The notes beneath the pieces are model-generated. The model was not told where the DNA came from. It saw nothing but the letters and a program-made list of their open reading frames with translations, and searched no databases. The position numbers and the translations under genes were made by a program. A DNA stretch of 64,000 nt from Rubrivivax sp. GTDB taxonomy: Bacteria; Pseudomonadota; Gammaproteobacteria; Burkholderiales; Burkholderiaceae_C. Location: positions 1 through 64,000 of the forward strand of contig JAURZM010000037.1 of NCBI GenBank assembly GCA_030653385.1, in the 5' to 3' direction. Below, in pieces: positions 19,644 through 28,135 of this stretch. Every line of letters starts with the position of its first letter. Position 1 is the first letter of the stretch.

Positions 19644-20578
19644 GGTCGTGCGCTTTCTCCGGGCCCGGGTCGGGGCGGTGGGGCGCCCACCAGCAGGCTG
19701 CTGGGGTTGCCGGCGGTCTGTTCGCTCAAGCGCCGCAGGGACACGACGAGCTCTTGCATGTCTGCCATCAGGCGCGCCAGCTCGGGCAGGGTTTCGGTGG
19801 CCACCTGCTGCACCGAACTGGCCGCGGCACCTGCTGCCACCGCAGCGCCTTCGCTGGCCTTTGCCGCCACGTCGGCCATGCGTTCAACGGCCAGCGCACC
19901 GCTGGCCACGCGGTCCAGCGTCGGCTCCAGTTTCTGGCCCGCCTGCGAAGCCACTCGCGCCGTGCGCGCGGCGTCGGCCAGCGCCTGCTTCAACACCGGG
20001 GCCTGCGCTGCCAACGACTGGGTCAATGCCGCCGTGTCAGTGAGGATGGCTTTCAGCGCTTCGCGGTTGCCGGCGTCGAAAACCGCATTCACGTTGTCGG
20101 ACACCCGGTCCACGTTGGACAGCACGTTGGTGACCACGTTCTCCAGCCGCGCCACCAGTGACATCTTGAACGGGATCATCGGCGGCTCGCCGTCATCCTT
20201 CGCCACCAGCGGTGGCGAGCCTTCGCTGCCGCCACTGAGCTCGACATAAGCGATGCCGGTGAGCCCTTGTGTCCTCAGCACCGCTTCGCTGTCCTGTTTG
20301 ATGGGCGTGCCGCGGTTGATCAGGAACTGCAGGCGTACCTGCGCCGAATTGGCCGGGTCGATGGCGATGTCGCTGACCTTGCCGACGTCGACACCCAGGT
20401 ACTTGACGGGTGCGTCGACGTTGAGGCCGGCCACCGATTCCTGGATCACGGCCTGGTAACGGTCCATCGCCCGCTTGCCGCCGAAGCCCGCCGACAGCCA
20501 CAGCACCGCGGCCACCAGCGCGGCGCCCAGCACCAGCACGAAGGCGCCAACCAGCGGGTAGTTGACCTTGTCGTCCAT
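19640..20578 (-). CDS. MCE-domain substrate-binding protein (MlaD-like)
   Basis: A 312-residue inner-membrane-anchored protein. One N-terminal helix (VGAFVLVLGAALVAAVLWLS) precedes a single MCE domain (about 40-120, including VKYLGVDVGKVSDIAID and TGIAYVELSGGSEG). The rest is a long helical region with many Ala and Val residues (about 150-290) that may form a helical tube toward the outer membrane. MCE proteins bind and pass phospholipids. ATG at 20578 follows the ATPase stop by 10 bp. Confidence 0.9.
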   Translation of the reverse strand: MDDKVNYPLVGAFVLVLGAALVAAVLWLSAGFGGKRAMDRYQAVIQESVAGLNVDAPVKYLGVDVGKVSDIAIDPANSAQVRLQFLINRGTPIKQDSEAVLRTQGLTGIAYVELSGGSEGSPPLVAKDDGEPPMIPFKMSLVARLENVVTNVLSNVDRVSDNVNAVFDAGNREALKAILTDTAALTQSLAAQAPVLKQALADAARTARVASQAGQKLEPTLDRVASGALAVERMADVAAKASEGAAVAAGAAASSVQQVATETLPELARLMADMQELVVSLRRLSEQTAGNPSSLLVGAPPPRPGPGESARP

Positions 20579-20588
20579 GGATTGGGTC

Positions 20589-21371
20589 CTAGTGTGCGGC
20601 GGCCGCTGCCGGGCCACGCTTGTCGTTGAAGTGCGTGTCGGTGAAATAGCTGCGCACGGTAGGGTGCTCGTGCCGCGACAGTTCCTGCATCGTGCCCAGC
20701 GCCAGCACATGGCCTTCACCGAGCACCGCCACACGGTCGGTGACACGCCACAGAAGTTCGAGATCGTGCGAGACGACCACGATGGTCGGGCCCAGCAACG
20801 CCTGCGTGCGCTGGATCAATTCGTCCACCCCCGCCGAACTGGCCGGGTCCAGGCCAGAGGTGGGCTCGTCCAGGAACAGCAGTTCGGGGTCCAGCGCAAT
20901 GGCGCGGGCCAGCGCCGCGCGCTTCAACATGCCGCCACTCAATTCGCCAGGCAGCTTCAGTCCCGCTTCGGGTGGCAGGCCGGTCAGGGCCAGCTTGTAT
21001 TCGGCGATCTCGTCGATCGTCGTGTCGTCCAGCTCGGTGTGTTCGCGCAGCGGCAGACCCACGTTCTGGCGCACGGTCAAGGCGCTGAAGAGACCACCGC
21101 GCTGGAACATCACGCCCCAGCGCTGCCGCAGCAGCAGCGCCTGTTCGGGTGCCAGCGTGTGGATGTCCTGTCCGAAGACATTCACCCGGCCGGCGGTGGG
21201 GCGCTGCAGGCCGATCATTTCGCGCAGCAGCACCGACTTGCCCGAGCCACTGCCACCGGCCAGGCCCAGCACCTCGCCACGCCGCACCACCAGGTCCAGC
21301 CCCTCGTGCACGACATGGCTGCCGAAGCGGGTGCCCACCTGCTGCAGTTCGATGACAGCTTCGGTGTCCAC
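20589..21371 (-). CDS. MCE-type lipid ABC transporter ATP-binding protein (MlaF-like)
   Basis: A 260-residue ABC ATPase. Walker A is GGSGSGKS (39-46), the Q-loop is MFQRGGLFSALTV, the signature is LSGGM in GELSGGMLKRAALARAI, Walker B is LLFLDEPTSGLDP, and the H-loop is VSHD. GELSGGMLKR is typical of Mla-type ATPases. It energises lipid movement by the MCE system. It lies 3 bp after the permease and 10 bp before the MCE gene. Confidence 0.93.
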   Translation of the reverse strand: MDTEAVIELQQVGTRFGSHVVHEGLDLVVRRGEVLGLAGGSGSGKSVLLREMIGLQRPTAGRVNVFGQDIHTLAPEQALLLRQRWGVMFQRGGLFSALTVRQNVGLPLREHTELDDTTIDEIAEYKLALTGLPPEAGLKLPGELSGGMLKRAALARAIALDPELLFLDEPTSGLDPASSAGVDELIQRTQALLGPTIVVVSHDLELLWRVTDRVAVLGEGHVLALGTMQELSRHEHPTVRSYFTDTHFNDKRGPAAAAAH

Positions 21372-21374
21372 TGC

Positions 21375-22319
21375 TCAGAGCCCCAGGATGTTGAAGGCCA
21401 CCGAAAACAGCGCGTCGGCGACGATGACCAGGAAGATGGCCTGCACCACGCTCAGCGTCGTCTGGCGGCCCACGCTGTCGGCGCTGCCGCGTGTGCGCAG
21501 GCCCTGGAAACAACCCACGAAAACGATGATGAAAGCAAACACGAAGGACTTGCCGACACCGATCAGCAGGGCCGAACCCTGCATGACACGGCCAAAGCGG
21601 TCGGTGAATTCGGCAAAGCCGATGTCCAGCTGCGAACGTGCCATCACCATGCCGCCAAAAACACCGGCGATGTCGGCAAACAGCGTCAGCAGCGGCAAGG
21701 CGATGGCCATGGCCATGATCTTGGGCAGCACCAGCCGTTCCAGCGGGTCGATGCCCAGCGTGCGCAGCGCATCCACTTCTTCATTGACCACCATCGTGCC
21801 CAGCTGCGCGGCGTACGCCGAACCCGAGCGGCCGGCGATGATGATGGCGCTGATGAGCGGCGCAAACTCGCGCAACATGGCATAACCCACCAGTTCCACG
21901 ACAAAGATGTTGGCGCCGTAGTTGCGCAGCTGGTCCGCGCCCTGGTAGGCCACCACCACGCCCAGCAAAAAGGCCGTCAGGCCGATGATGGGCAATGCGT
22001 CGAAGCCACCGATCTGCACCTCGTGCAACACGGCGCGCCAGCGCATGCGGGCCGGTCGACGCAACACGGCCGTGGCTGCCACGGTCACCTGGCCGATGAA
22101 AGCCAGGAAGTCCACGCCCTGCTGCAGCGTGGCCATGCTGTGTTGGCCGCTGCGGTGCAGCAGACCCGGGCGGGCGGGCTGCTGCAGCGGCACGCGGTCG
22201 GGCGCGGCGTTGATCCAGTTCGCCTGCACCCGCGCCCCCAAGGTCTGTGCGCGGTCTGGCGTGCCGGTGCCAAGCTCGGCAGGCGGGTTGTTGTCGGACA
22301 AAGGCAAGTGATCGGCCAT
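21375..22319 (-). CDS. MCE-type lipid ABC transporter permease (MlaE-like)
   Basis: A 314-residue protein with the MlaE/YrbE core: FDALPIIGLTAFLLGVVVAY, LVGYAMLREFAPLISAIIIA, AGRSGSAYAAQLGTMVVNEE and LPLLTLFADIAGVFGGM. Five or so hydrophobic helices are present. ATG at 22319 is the start; about 75 residues precede the core and could be an N-terminal regulatory extension. It is the first gene of the operon and is divergent from asmA, sharing a 156-bp promoter region. Confidence 0.9.
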   Translation of the reverse strand: MADHLPLSDNNPPAELGTGTPDRAQTLGARVQANWINAAPDRVPLQQPARPGLLHRSGQHSMATLQQGVDFLAFIGQVTVAATAVLRRPARMRWRAVLHEVQIGGFDALPIIGLTAFLLGVVVAYQGADQLRNYGANIFVVELVGYAMLREFAPLISAIIIAGRSGSAYAAQLGTMVVNEEVDALRTLGIDPLERLVLPKIMAMAIALPLLTLFADIAGVFGGMVMARSQLDIGFAEFTDRFGRVMQGSALLIGVGKSFVFAFIIVFVGCFQGLRTRGSADSVGRQTTLSVVQAIFLVIVADALFSVAFNILGL

Positions 22320-22475
22320 GGGTGCGGCAGCTTGGCGCGCCCAGCCGCTGCCGTCTGTATGGCGTCGCACACATTGGCCGCGGATGTGCATGCCGCGCCC
22401 CTGGCTGCGTGCGACAACAGACAGAAGCCACACGCCAGGCACGCTACAAAGGCGTTCAACTCCGAGCGCTTGCCG

Positions 22476-24428
22476 ATGCCCCTTCCACCGCGCCGCGCCT
22501 GGCTGCTGGCCTTGCTGGCCGTACCCGCCCTGCTGCTGTTGCTGCTGCTCGTGCTGGCACTGTTGAACTGGAACTGGGCGCGTGGGCCGCTGCAGGACTT
22601 TGCCTTGAAGAAAACCGGCCGCACCTTGCTGATTGCAGGTGACCTGGACGTCAGCTGGTCTTGGCCGCGGCCACGTGTGACCGCGCAGGAGGTGAGTTTT
22701 GCCAACCCCGCCTGGGCGCTGGCACCCCAGATGGTGCAGGCGCCGTCGGTCGACATGACGCTGGACCTGCCCGCACTGCTGCGCGGCCGGCTCGTCATTC
22801 CCGAACTGCGGCTGACACGGCCGCAGGTTTTTCTGGAACAGGCCAGCGGCGGGCGCAAGACCTGGCTGCTGGACCTGGCACAAACCGACGAAGCGGTGCG
22901 CATCCCCATCGGCCGTGTGCTGCTGGACGAAGGCCGCGTGACCTACATCCACACCGCCGATCAGACGGCCATGCACGTCGAACTGTCGACCAGCGAGCCC
23001 GGCGCCGCCCCGGCGGCCCTGCACAGCCTGCACTTCCGCGCCCAGGGCCTGTACCGTGGCCAGGCCGTGCTGGGCCAGGGCAGTGGCGGTGCGGTGCTGG
23101 CCTGGCGCGACGACGACAAGCCCTACCCGCTGCGGGTGCAGGCGACGCTGGGTGAAACCCAGCTCAGTGCCGAAGGCAGCGTCACCAGCCTGAGCCAGTG
23201 GGCGGCGCTGGACCTGCAGATCAAGCTCAGCGGCGACAACCTGGCATCGCTGTACCCGCTGATCGGCATTGCGCTGCCGCCGACTCCGGCCTACCGCAGC
23301 GCGGGGCGCCTGGTGCGCGAGGGCACGGTCTGGCGCTATGTGGGCTTCACCGGCCGTGTGGGCCAGAGTGACCTGGCCGGCACGCTGCAGGTGGACACCG
23401 CTGGCACACGACCCCTGCTCACCGGCGCTCTGGTGTCCAAGCGCCTGGCCCTGGCCGACCTGGGGCCTGCCGTGGGCGGCAAAAACACGGCACCCGCGCT
23501 GGCGCCTGGAGAAGTGGCACCGCCCGCCACCGCTGCCGTGCCGCAACACGTGCTGCCCAATCTGCCGCTGGACACCCAGCGATGGGGCAGCCTGGACGCC
23601 GACGTCACGTTGAAGGCGCAGACGCTGACACGGCCGCAAGGCCTGCCGCTGGACAGGCTGTCTTTCCACCTGCTGCTGAAAGACCGCCAGCTGAGCCTGG
23701 CGCCGCTGGACTTCGGTGTTGCCGGCGGCCAACTGTCGGCCACGGTGATGCTGGACGGGCGCGCCGAGCCGCTGCGTGGGCGGGTGAAGGCTCGCCTGCG
23801 TGGCATGAAGCTGTCGCAGATGCTGCCCGGTGTGGAACTCAGCCAGGCCAGCATCGGTGTCATGGGTGGCGAGCTCGAACTCAGCGGCAGCGGTGCATCG
23901 GTGGGCCGCATGCTCGCCACCGCCGACGGCCGGGTCAGCCTGGTGGCGCAGAACGGCCAGATCAGCCGGCTGCTGATGGAACAGGTGGGCCTGCACCTGC
24001 TGGAGATCCTGCGCTTCAAGCTGACCGGCGATGAGTCGATCCGCCTGAACTGCCTGGTGGCCGACTTCGTGGTGGCCAAGGGCGTGATGGGCACGCGTGC
24101 GCTGGTGCTGGACACCGAGGTCAACACGGTGGTGGGCCAAGGCAGCATCAACCTGGCCAATGAAACCTTGGACCTCACGGTGGTGCCACGCACCAAGGTC
24201 ACCAGCCTGGTGGCACTGCGCAGCCCCATTCACGTCACCGGGCCGTTCCGGCAGCCGGTGGTCGAAGTCGACAAGGGCACGCTCGCGGCCCGCGGCGGGG
24301 GTGCGCTGCTGCTGGGCCTGCTCAACCCGCTGCTGGCGCTGGTGCCGCTGTTCGAAGGCGGTCCGGGTGTGGCCACCGACTGCCAGGCGCTGGTGCAGGC
24401 AGCGCAAGCCCCGGCTGCCAGGCCCTGA
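22476..24428 (+). CDS. AsmA family envelope protein
   Basis: A 650-residue protein with an N-terminal membrane anchor (LLALLAVPALLLLLLLVLAL), the AsmA-type LIAGDLDVSWSWPRPRV segment just after it, repeated beta-strand units, and the C-terminal AsmA signature region (LDTEVNTVVGQGSINLANET, PIHVTGPFRQPVVEVD). AsmA-like proteins are inner-membrane-anchored periplasmic bridges for phospholipid transport. ATG at 22476 is the first Met before the anchor. Its divergent position next to an MCE transporter fits a shared role in envelope lipid homeostasis. Confidence 0.88.
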   Translation: MPLPPRRAWLLALLAVPALLLLLLLVLALLNWNWARGPLQDFALKKTGRTLLIAGDLDVSWSWPRPRVTAQEVSFANPAWALAPQMVQAPSVDMTLDLPALLRGRLVIPELRLTRPQVFLEQASGGRKTWLLDLAQTDEAVRIPIGRVLLDEGRVTYIHTADQTAMHVELSTSEPGAAPAALHSLHFRAQGLYRGQAVLGQGSGGAVLAWRDDDKPYPLRVQATLGETQLSAEGSVTSLSQWAALDLQIKLSGDNLASLYPLIGIALPPTPAYRSAGRLVREGTVWRYVGFTGRVGQSDLAGTLQVDTAGTRPLLTGALVSKRLALADLGPAVGGKNTAPALAPGEVAPPATAAVPQHVLPNLPLDTQRWGSLDADVTLKAQTLTRPQGLPLDRLSFHLLLKDRQLSLAPLDFGVAGGQLSATVMLDGRAEPLRGRVKARLRGMKLSQMLPGVELSQASIGVMGGELELSGSGASVGRMLATADGRVSLVAQNGQISRLLMEQVGLHLLEILRFKLTGDESIRLNCLVADFVVAKGVMGTRALVLDTEVNTVVGQGSINLANETLDLTVVPRTKVTSLVALRSPIHVTGPFRQPVVEVDKGTLAARGGGALLLGLLNPLLALVPLFEGGPGVATDCQALVQAAQAPAARP

Positions 24429-24452
24429 GCCGGGACAGCGGCCAACCTGCCG

Positions 24453-25175
24453 CTACCACTCCAGCGCCGGCAACTCGTGGAACACCCGCCGCGTGCCTTC
24501 GAGCCAGCTCTGCGTCAGGGCGTCGAAATAGGCATCGTGTTCGTCGAAGCGCCGTTTCATCGTCACCCGCAGGCTGTCGCGGGCGTAACACAGCAGGTCG
24601 ATGGGCATGCCCACCGACAGGTTGCTGATCATCGTCGAGTCGAAGGACACCAGCACACACTTGGTGGCGTCTTCCATCGTGGCCGTGGACGACACCGCCA
24701 GGTCCAGGATGGGCTTGCCGTACTTGGCTTCGCCGGTCTGCAGAAACGGCGTCTCGGTGAAGGCTTCGATGAAGTTGCCCTCGGCGTACAGGCGGAACAG
24801 GCGCATGCCTTCGCCGGCGATCTGGCCACCCAGGATGAATGAAGCGTTGAACTTCAGGCCGCCACTTTCCAGAAAAGGGCCGTCGCGCCTTTCGATGTCG
24901 CGCATGGCGTCCGACACCAGGTTGGCCACGTCGAACATCGAAGCCACGGTCCAGACATTGGGCTCGTCGGACACCGCACGCTGGCGCAGCACGTTGATGA
25001 CCGCCTGCGTGGCCGCCAGGCCGCCCGAGCTCAGCAGCACCAGCACACGGTCACCCGCGCGCTCGAACACCGTCATCTTGCAGAACTTGGCGAAGTTGTC
25101 GACACCGGCATGCGTGCGCGAGTCGCTGGCCAGGATCAAACCTGCTTCCAGCTTGACGCCGACGCAATAGGTCAT
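24453..25175 (-). CDS. Proteasome-type peptidase Anbu (ancestral beta subunit, BPH)
   Basis: The 240-residue product starts MTYCVGVKLEAGLILASDSR, the Anbu N-terminus in which Thr becomes the N-terminal nucleophile after Met removal. The Ntn-hydrolase features SDSRTHAGVD and the FCKMTVFE lysine region follow, with LLSSGGLAATQAV later. Anbu assembles into an open helical proteasome-like particle whose substrate is poorly known. ATG at 25175 was preferred because it places Thr at position 2. The transglutaminase gene lies 19 bp upstream on the same strand, a typical Anbu partner. Confidence 0.92.
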   Translation of the reverse strand: MTYCVGVKLEAGLILASDSRTHAGVDNFAKFCKMTVFERAGDRVLVLLSSGGLAATQAVINVLRQRAVSDEPNVWTVASMFDVANLVSDAMRDIERRDGPFLESGGLKFNASFILGGQIAGEGMRLFRLYAEGNFIEAFTETPFLQTGEAKYGKPILDLAVSSTATMEDATKCVLVSFDSTMISNLSVGMPIDLLCYARDSLRVTMKRRFDEHDAYFDALTQSWLEGTRRVFHELPALEW

Positions 25176-25194
25176 GGCGGGCTCAAGAGGTGGA

Positions 25195-26016
25195 TCACGC
25201 CGCCAACGCGGCAGGCACTTCGTCGGTCCAGACCTTGAAGCGCTGCAAGGTGTTGGGGCCGAAGGTGCTGGCCAGCGCCACGTCGCAGGCGTCACGGCCG
25301 CGGGCCATCAACACCCGGCCGATGCGGGGTGTGTTGTTGCGGGCGTCGAAGGTGTACCAGCGGTCACCCAGCCAGACCTCGAACCAGGCCGCAAAGTCCA
25401 TCGGCCCATAAGGCGGCGGTGTGCCCATGTCACCCAGGTAGCCGGTGCAGTAGCGTGCCGGGATGTTCAAGCAGCGGCACAGCGCGATGGCCAGGTGGGC
25501 GTAGTCGCGGCAGACACCACGGCCTTCGTTGTAGGCCTCGAAGGCGGTGCGGGTGCGGCGTGCGTCGGCGTAGTCGAACTTGATGCGCTGGTGCGTGAAG
25601 TCGCAGATGGCCTGCACCCGGGCCCAGCCGGTGGGCCCGCTGCCAAACTGCTGCCACGCGATGTCGGACAGCAGATCGGTTTCGCAGTAGCGGCTGCCCA
25701 GCAAAAAGACCAGCGTTTCTTCCGGCAGCATTTCCACCGGCATCTGCTGCGCGTGCAGCGCCACGACGTCGGTCAGGCCACTGTCGCGCACCAACGCGTC
25801 GGTGCTCAGCACAAAGCGGCCTGCTGGCGCCACCAGGCGCGTGCACCAGTTGCCGAAGAGGTCCCGGTAGGCGCTGATGGGCACGGCCGGTTCCGTCATC
25901 AGGTTGTCGGGTCGCACCATGTCCGATGCACGCGAGTAGTGGATGTTGAGGGCCAGGATCATCGGCGTGGGGCCGGGGCACTGGATCTCCATTTCAAAGC
26001 CGACGCGGATCTGCAT
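25195..26016 (-). CDS. Transglutaminase-like cysteine peptidase family protein
   Basis: A 273-residue protein with a transglutaminase-core catalytic triad: Cys in NEGRGVCRDYAHLAIALC, His or its equivalent in DFAAWFEVWLGDRWY, and Asp in YTFDARNN. The N-terminal beta-rich region (VGFEMEIQCPGPTPMILALN) matches bacterial transglutaminase-like proteins found beside Anbu, alpha-E and ATP-grasp genes. Such loci have been linked to peptide or amide metabolism. Here the alpha-E and ATP-grasp partners are absent from the neighbourhood. Confidence 0.87.
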   Translation of the reverse strand: MQIRVGFEMEIQCPGPTPMILALNIHYSRASDMVRPDNLMTEPAVPISAYRDLFGNWCTRLVAPAGRFVLSTDALVRDSGLTDVVALHAQQMPVEMLPEETLVFLLGSRYCETDLLSDIAWQQFGSGPTGWARVQAICDFTHQRIKFDYADARRTRTAFEAYNEGRGVCRDYAHLAIALCRCLNIPARYCTGYLGDMGTPPPYGPMDFAAWFEVWLGDRWYTFDARNNTPRIGRVLMARGRDACDVALASTFGPNTLQRFKVWTDEVPAALAA

Positions 26017-26043
26017 GGTTCTTCAAGGTAGGTGATGGAAGCG

Positions 26044-26100
26044 AAAAACGGCAGGCACCGGGTCGGCCAGGGCGAGGTCCGCCGGCGTCAACGCCTGCCG
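26044..26100 (-). terminator. Possible intrinsic terminator of the DUF3185 gene
   Basis: On the minus strand CGGCAGGC (26100-26093) pairs with GCCTGCCG (26056-26049), followed by five T residues. The loop is long (36 nt) and itself GC-rich. The first arm lies within the last codons of the gene. Confidence 0.45.
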
Positions 26101-26306
26101 CCGGCCACCAGCAACAGCACACCGGCCGCCACGGCTGCGCCACCAGCCCAGATCGGGATGTTGACCGTCTCTTTTTCTTTCACCGACAGAGACAGCGGGC
26201 CGATCTTGGCCTCGTGCGTCTCGCGGGTGAAGCTGAAGCCACCGTAGGCCAGACCCAGCAGGCCGGCCACCAGCAATGCGATGCCGATCATCTTGACGGA
26301 ATTCAT
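26088..26306 (-). CDS. DUF3185 family small membrane protein
   Basis: A 72-residue protein with two hydrophobic helices, MIGIALLVAGLLGLAYGG and IWAGGAAVAAGVLLLVAGG, separated by a polar loop (FTRETHEAKIGPLSLSVKEK). This is the DUF3185 pattern; function unknown. ATG at 26306 has a GGAGAG ribosome-binding site just upstream. It is a separate unit, upstream of the transglutaminase gene on the same strand. Confidence 0.8.
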   Translation of the reverse strand: MNSVKMIGIALLVAGLLGLAYGGFSFTRETHEAKIGPLSLSVKEKETVNIPIWAGGAAVAAGVLLLVAGGRR

Positions 26307-26610
26307 GTCGATCTCTCCTGCGCGCCCGTGGCAGGCACGCCTAGTGGCCGCGTCGCGGCCATGGGTTTTCGGAAGTGGGCTGTTGCAGCGCCAGCGTGGG
26401 TTTTCCCTCAAAACACGTGCCAGGTCTGTGCGCTGCAGCACAAACCGACGCGGTGGGCGCCACCGGCGCCGTGCTGGCGCAGCAGGCTCGCTCTGTGCGA
26501 CACCGTACAGACCTGGCGCCGGGTCTTTCGCTAGTCTCCCACTCGACCGTGCACGCTGCCAGTCAGCCGTTGGGATATCAGCGCCCGAAACCACCCATGC
26601 CGGAGCCACC
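26307..26610. other. Gene-free region between the DUF3185 gene and acyl carrier protein
   Basis: These 304 bp hold no convincing reading frame. They contain the start-side signals of two divergent genes and the foldable 99-bp palindrome listed separately. The last 90 bp before the ACP start are mixed in composition with no clear promoter match. Confidence 0.6.
26419..26517. other. Candidate structured RNA element or palindromic repeat (99 bp)
   Basis: GCCAGGTCTGT (26419-26429) and ACAGACCTGGC (26507-26517) are a perfect 11-bp inverted repeat. Inside, GCTGCAGCAC (26432-26441) can pair with GTGCT and GCAGC (26471-26475, 26479-26483) around a 3-nt bulge; CGGTGG and CCACCG (26451-26456, 26460-26465) make a 6-bp triloop hairpin; TCGC and GCGA (26488-26491, 26497-26500) make another. 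The result is a branched fold in a non-coding region. No known riboswitch was recognised and the active strand is unknown. Confidence 0.45.
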
Positions 26611-26874
26611 TTGTCCACCACCCACGAACGACTGTGCCACATCCTCGTCAGCGAACACCAGCTGACGCCCGGGCGCCTGCACCCTGACACGGCGTTGCAG
26701 GACCTGGGCATCGACTCGCTGGGCACGGTCGAACTGCTCTGGAACGTGGAGACGGCTTTTGCCCTGAAGCTGCCGCTGCGGCCGCCACCGATGAACACAC
26801 TGGCCGACGTGACACGTTGGATCGACAGCCTGATGGCACTGCAAGCTCGCAGCGGCGTGCGCCACGCGGCCTGA
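26611..26874 (+). CDS. Acyl carrier protein (stand-alone)
   Basis: An 87-residue carrier protein. The phosphopantetheine attachment site is Ser36 in LGIDSLGTVELLWNVE. The recognition helix and the C-terminal LADVTRWIDSLM follow the normal ACP layout. The start is TTG at 26611 with GGAG six bases before it; no ATG in frame fits. It lies 4 bp upstream of a ketosynthase gene, so the two form a pair separate from any fab cluster. The acidic helix II character is weaker than in FabF-partner ACPs, suggesting a specialised pathway. Confidence 0.85.
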   Translation: MSTTHERLCHILVSEHQLTPGRLHPDTALQDLGIDSLGTVELLWNVETAFALKLPLRPPPMNTLADVTRWIDSLMALQARSGVRHAA

Positions 26875-26878
26875 ACCC

Positions 26879-28117
26879 GTGCCCACTTTGAAGCGTGTCG
26901 CGATCAGCGGCATCGGCGTCGTGTCGCCCCTGGGGCACACCCTGGCCGAGCTGTTTGTGCAGGCGCGTGCCGGGCGATCGGGTGTGCATCTGCTGGACAC
27001 GCCGTTTGCGCAGCGCCTGAACTCACCCTTGGTGGCCAGCGTCAAACACGACGTGTCGGCGAGCTTCGACGCCACGCAGGCCCGGTTGCTCGACCGTTTC
27101 AGCCTGTTTGCGCTGTACGCCGCCAAACATGCTGTCAGCGACGCGCAGCAGGCACTGCAGGGCCTGGACCGCAGCCGTGCCGGGGTTTTTGTGGGCACCG
27201 GCATGGGCGGTGTCACCACCATGGACAGCGGCTACCAGACGCTGTACGGCGAAGGTTCGGACCGCATCAAACCCTTCACGATCCTGATGGGCATGCACAA
27301 CGCGGCCGCCGCCTGGATCGGCATCGAACACGACCTGCAGGGCCCGAACATGACCTACTCGACGGCCTGTTCGTCGTCGGCGGTGGCCATCGGCGAAGCC
27401 TGGCTGAAGGTGGCCAGCGGACAGCTCGACGTGGCGCTGGCCGGTGGCGCTGAAGCGCCCCTGGCCAACGGTTCGCTGAAGGCCTGGGACTCTTTGCACA
27501 CCGTGGCCGACGTGGACCTGGACGCACCACACACCTCGTGCCGGCCGTTTTCGAAGAACCGCAGCGGCATGGTGCTGGGCGAAGGCGCCGCGATGCTGCT
27601 GCTGGAACCCTGGGACCGCGCGGTGGCACGTGGCGCAACCATCCACGGCGAGGTGCTGGGCTACGGCCAGTCCAACGATGCCAGCCACATCACGCGGCCC
27701 AGTGTCGAAGGCCAGACCGCCGCGATGCGGGCCGCGCTGGCATCGGCCCGGCTGCAGCCACAGCAGATCGACGCCATCAACGCCCACGGCACCGGGACGC
27801 TGGTGAACGACGCGACGGAAACACGCGCCATCAAGGCCCTGTTCGGTGCCCATGCTGCGCGGGTGCCGATCAGCGCCACCAAGGCCATGCACGGCCACCT
27901 GCTGGGCGCTGCCGGCGCGCTGGAAGCCGTCCTGTCGCTGCTGGCCCTGAAACACCGCGTGGCCCTGCCCACCATGCACCTGCAGCACAGCGACCCCGAA
28001 TGCGACCTGGACTACGTGCCCAACCAGGCGCGTGAAGGGGTGGCGGCGCGCACGGTGATGTCGAACTCGTTTGCCTTTGGTGGCGCCAACGCGGTGCTGG
28101 TGCTGGGCGCGGCCTGA
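26879..28117 (+). CDS. Beta-ketoacyl-ACP synthase (FabF/KAS II-like)
   Basis: A 412-residue condensing enzyme. The catalytic residues are Cys164 (YSTACSSSAVAIGEAW), His303 (NAHGTGTLVND) and His340 (KAMHGHLLGAAGALE), with Lys335. The gate region FSKNRSGMVLGEGAAMLLLE and terminal SNSFAFGGANA are standard. It would extend an acyl chain on the ACP encoded 4 bp upstream. GTG at 26879 is the start. Stand-alone ACP-KAS pairs occur in secondary lipid or polyketide pathways; product unknown here. Confidence 0.9.
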   Translation: MPTLKRVAISGIGVVSPLGHTLAELFVQARAGRSGVHLLDTPFAQRLNSPLVASVKHDVSASFDATQARLLDRFSLFALYAAKHAVSDAQQALQGLDRSRAGVFVGTGMGGVTTMDSGYQTLYGEGSDRIKPFTILMGMHNAAAAWIGIEHDLQGPNMTYSTACSSSAVAIGEAWLKVASGQLDVALAGGAEAPLANGSLKAWDSLHTVADVDLDAPHTSCRPFSKNRSGMVLGEGAAMLLLEPWDRAVARGATIHGEVLGYGQSNDASHITRPSVEGQTAAMRAALASARLQPQQIDAINAHGTGTLVNDATETRAIKALFGAHAARVPISATKAMHGHLLGAAGALEAVLSLLALKHRVALPTMHLQHSDPECDLDYVPNQAREGVAARTVMSNSFAFGGANAVLVLGAA

Positions 28118-28135
28118 GCCGCGCGTGGCGCCACA

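Noticed and set aside
20562-22475. An open frame extending the AsmA gene far upstream
   Set aside because: It runs antisense through the MCE operon and contains no recognisable protein; the signal anchor begins at 22476.
21375-24407. A 1010-codon minus-strand frame extending the MlaE-like gene upstream through asmA
   Set aside because: The extra part is antisense to asmA; conserved permease sequence starts only after 22319.
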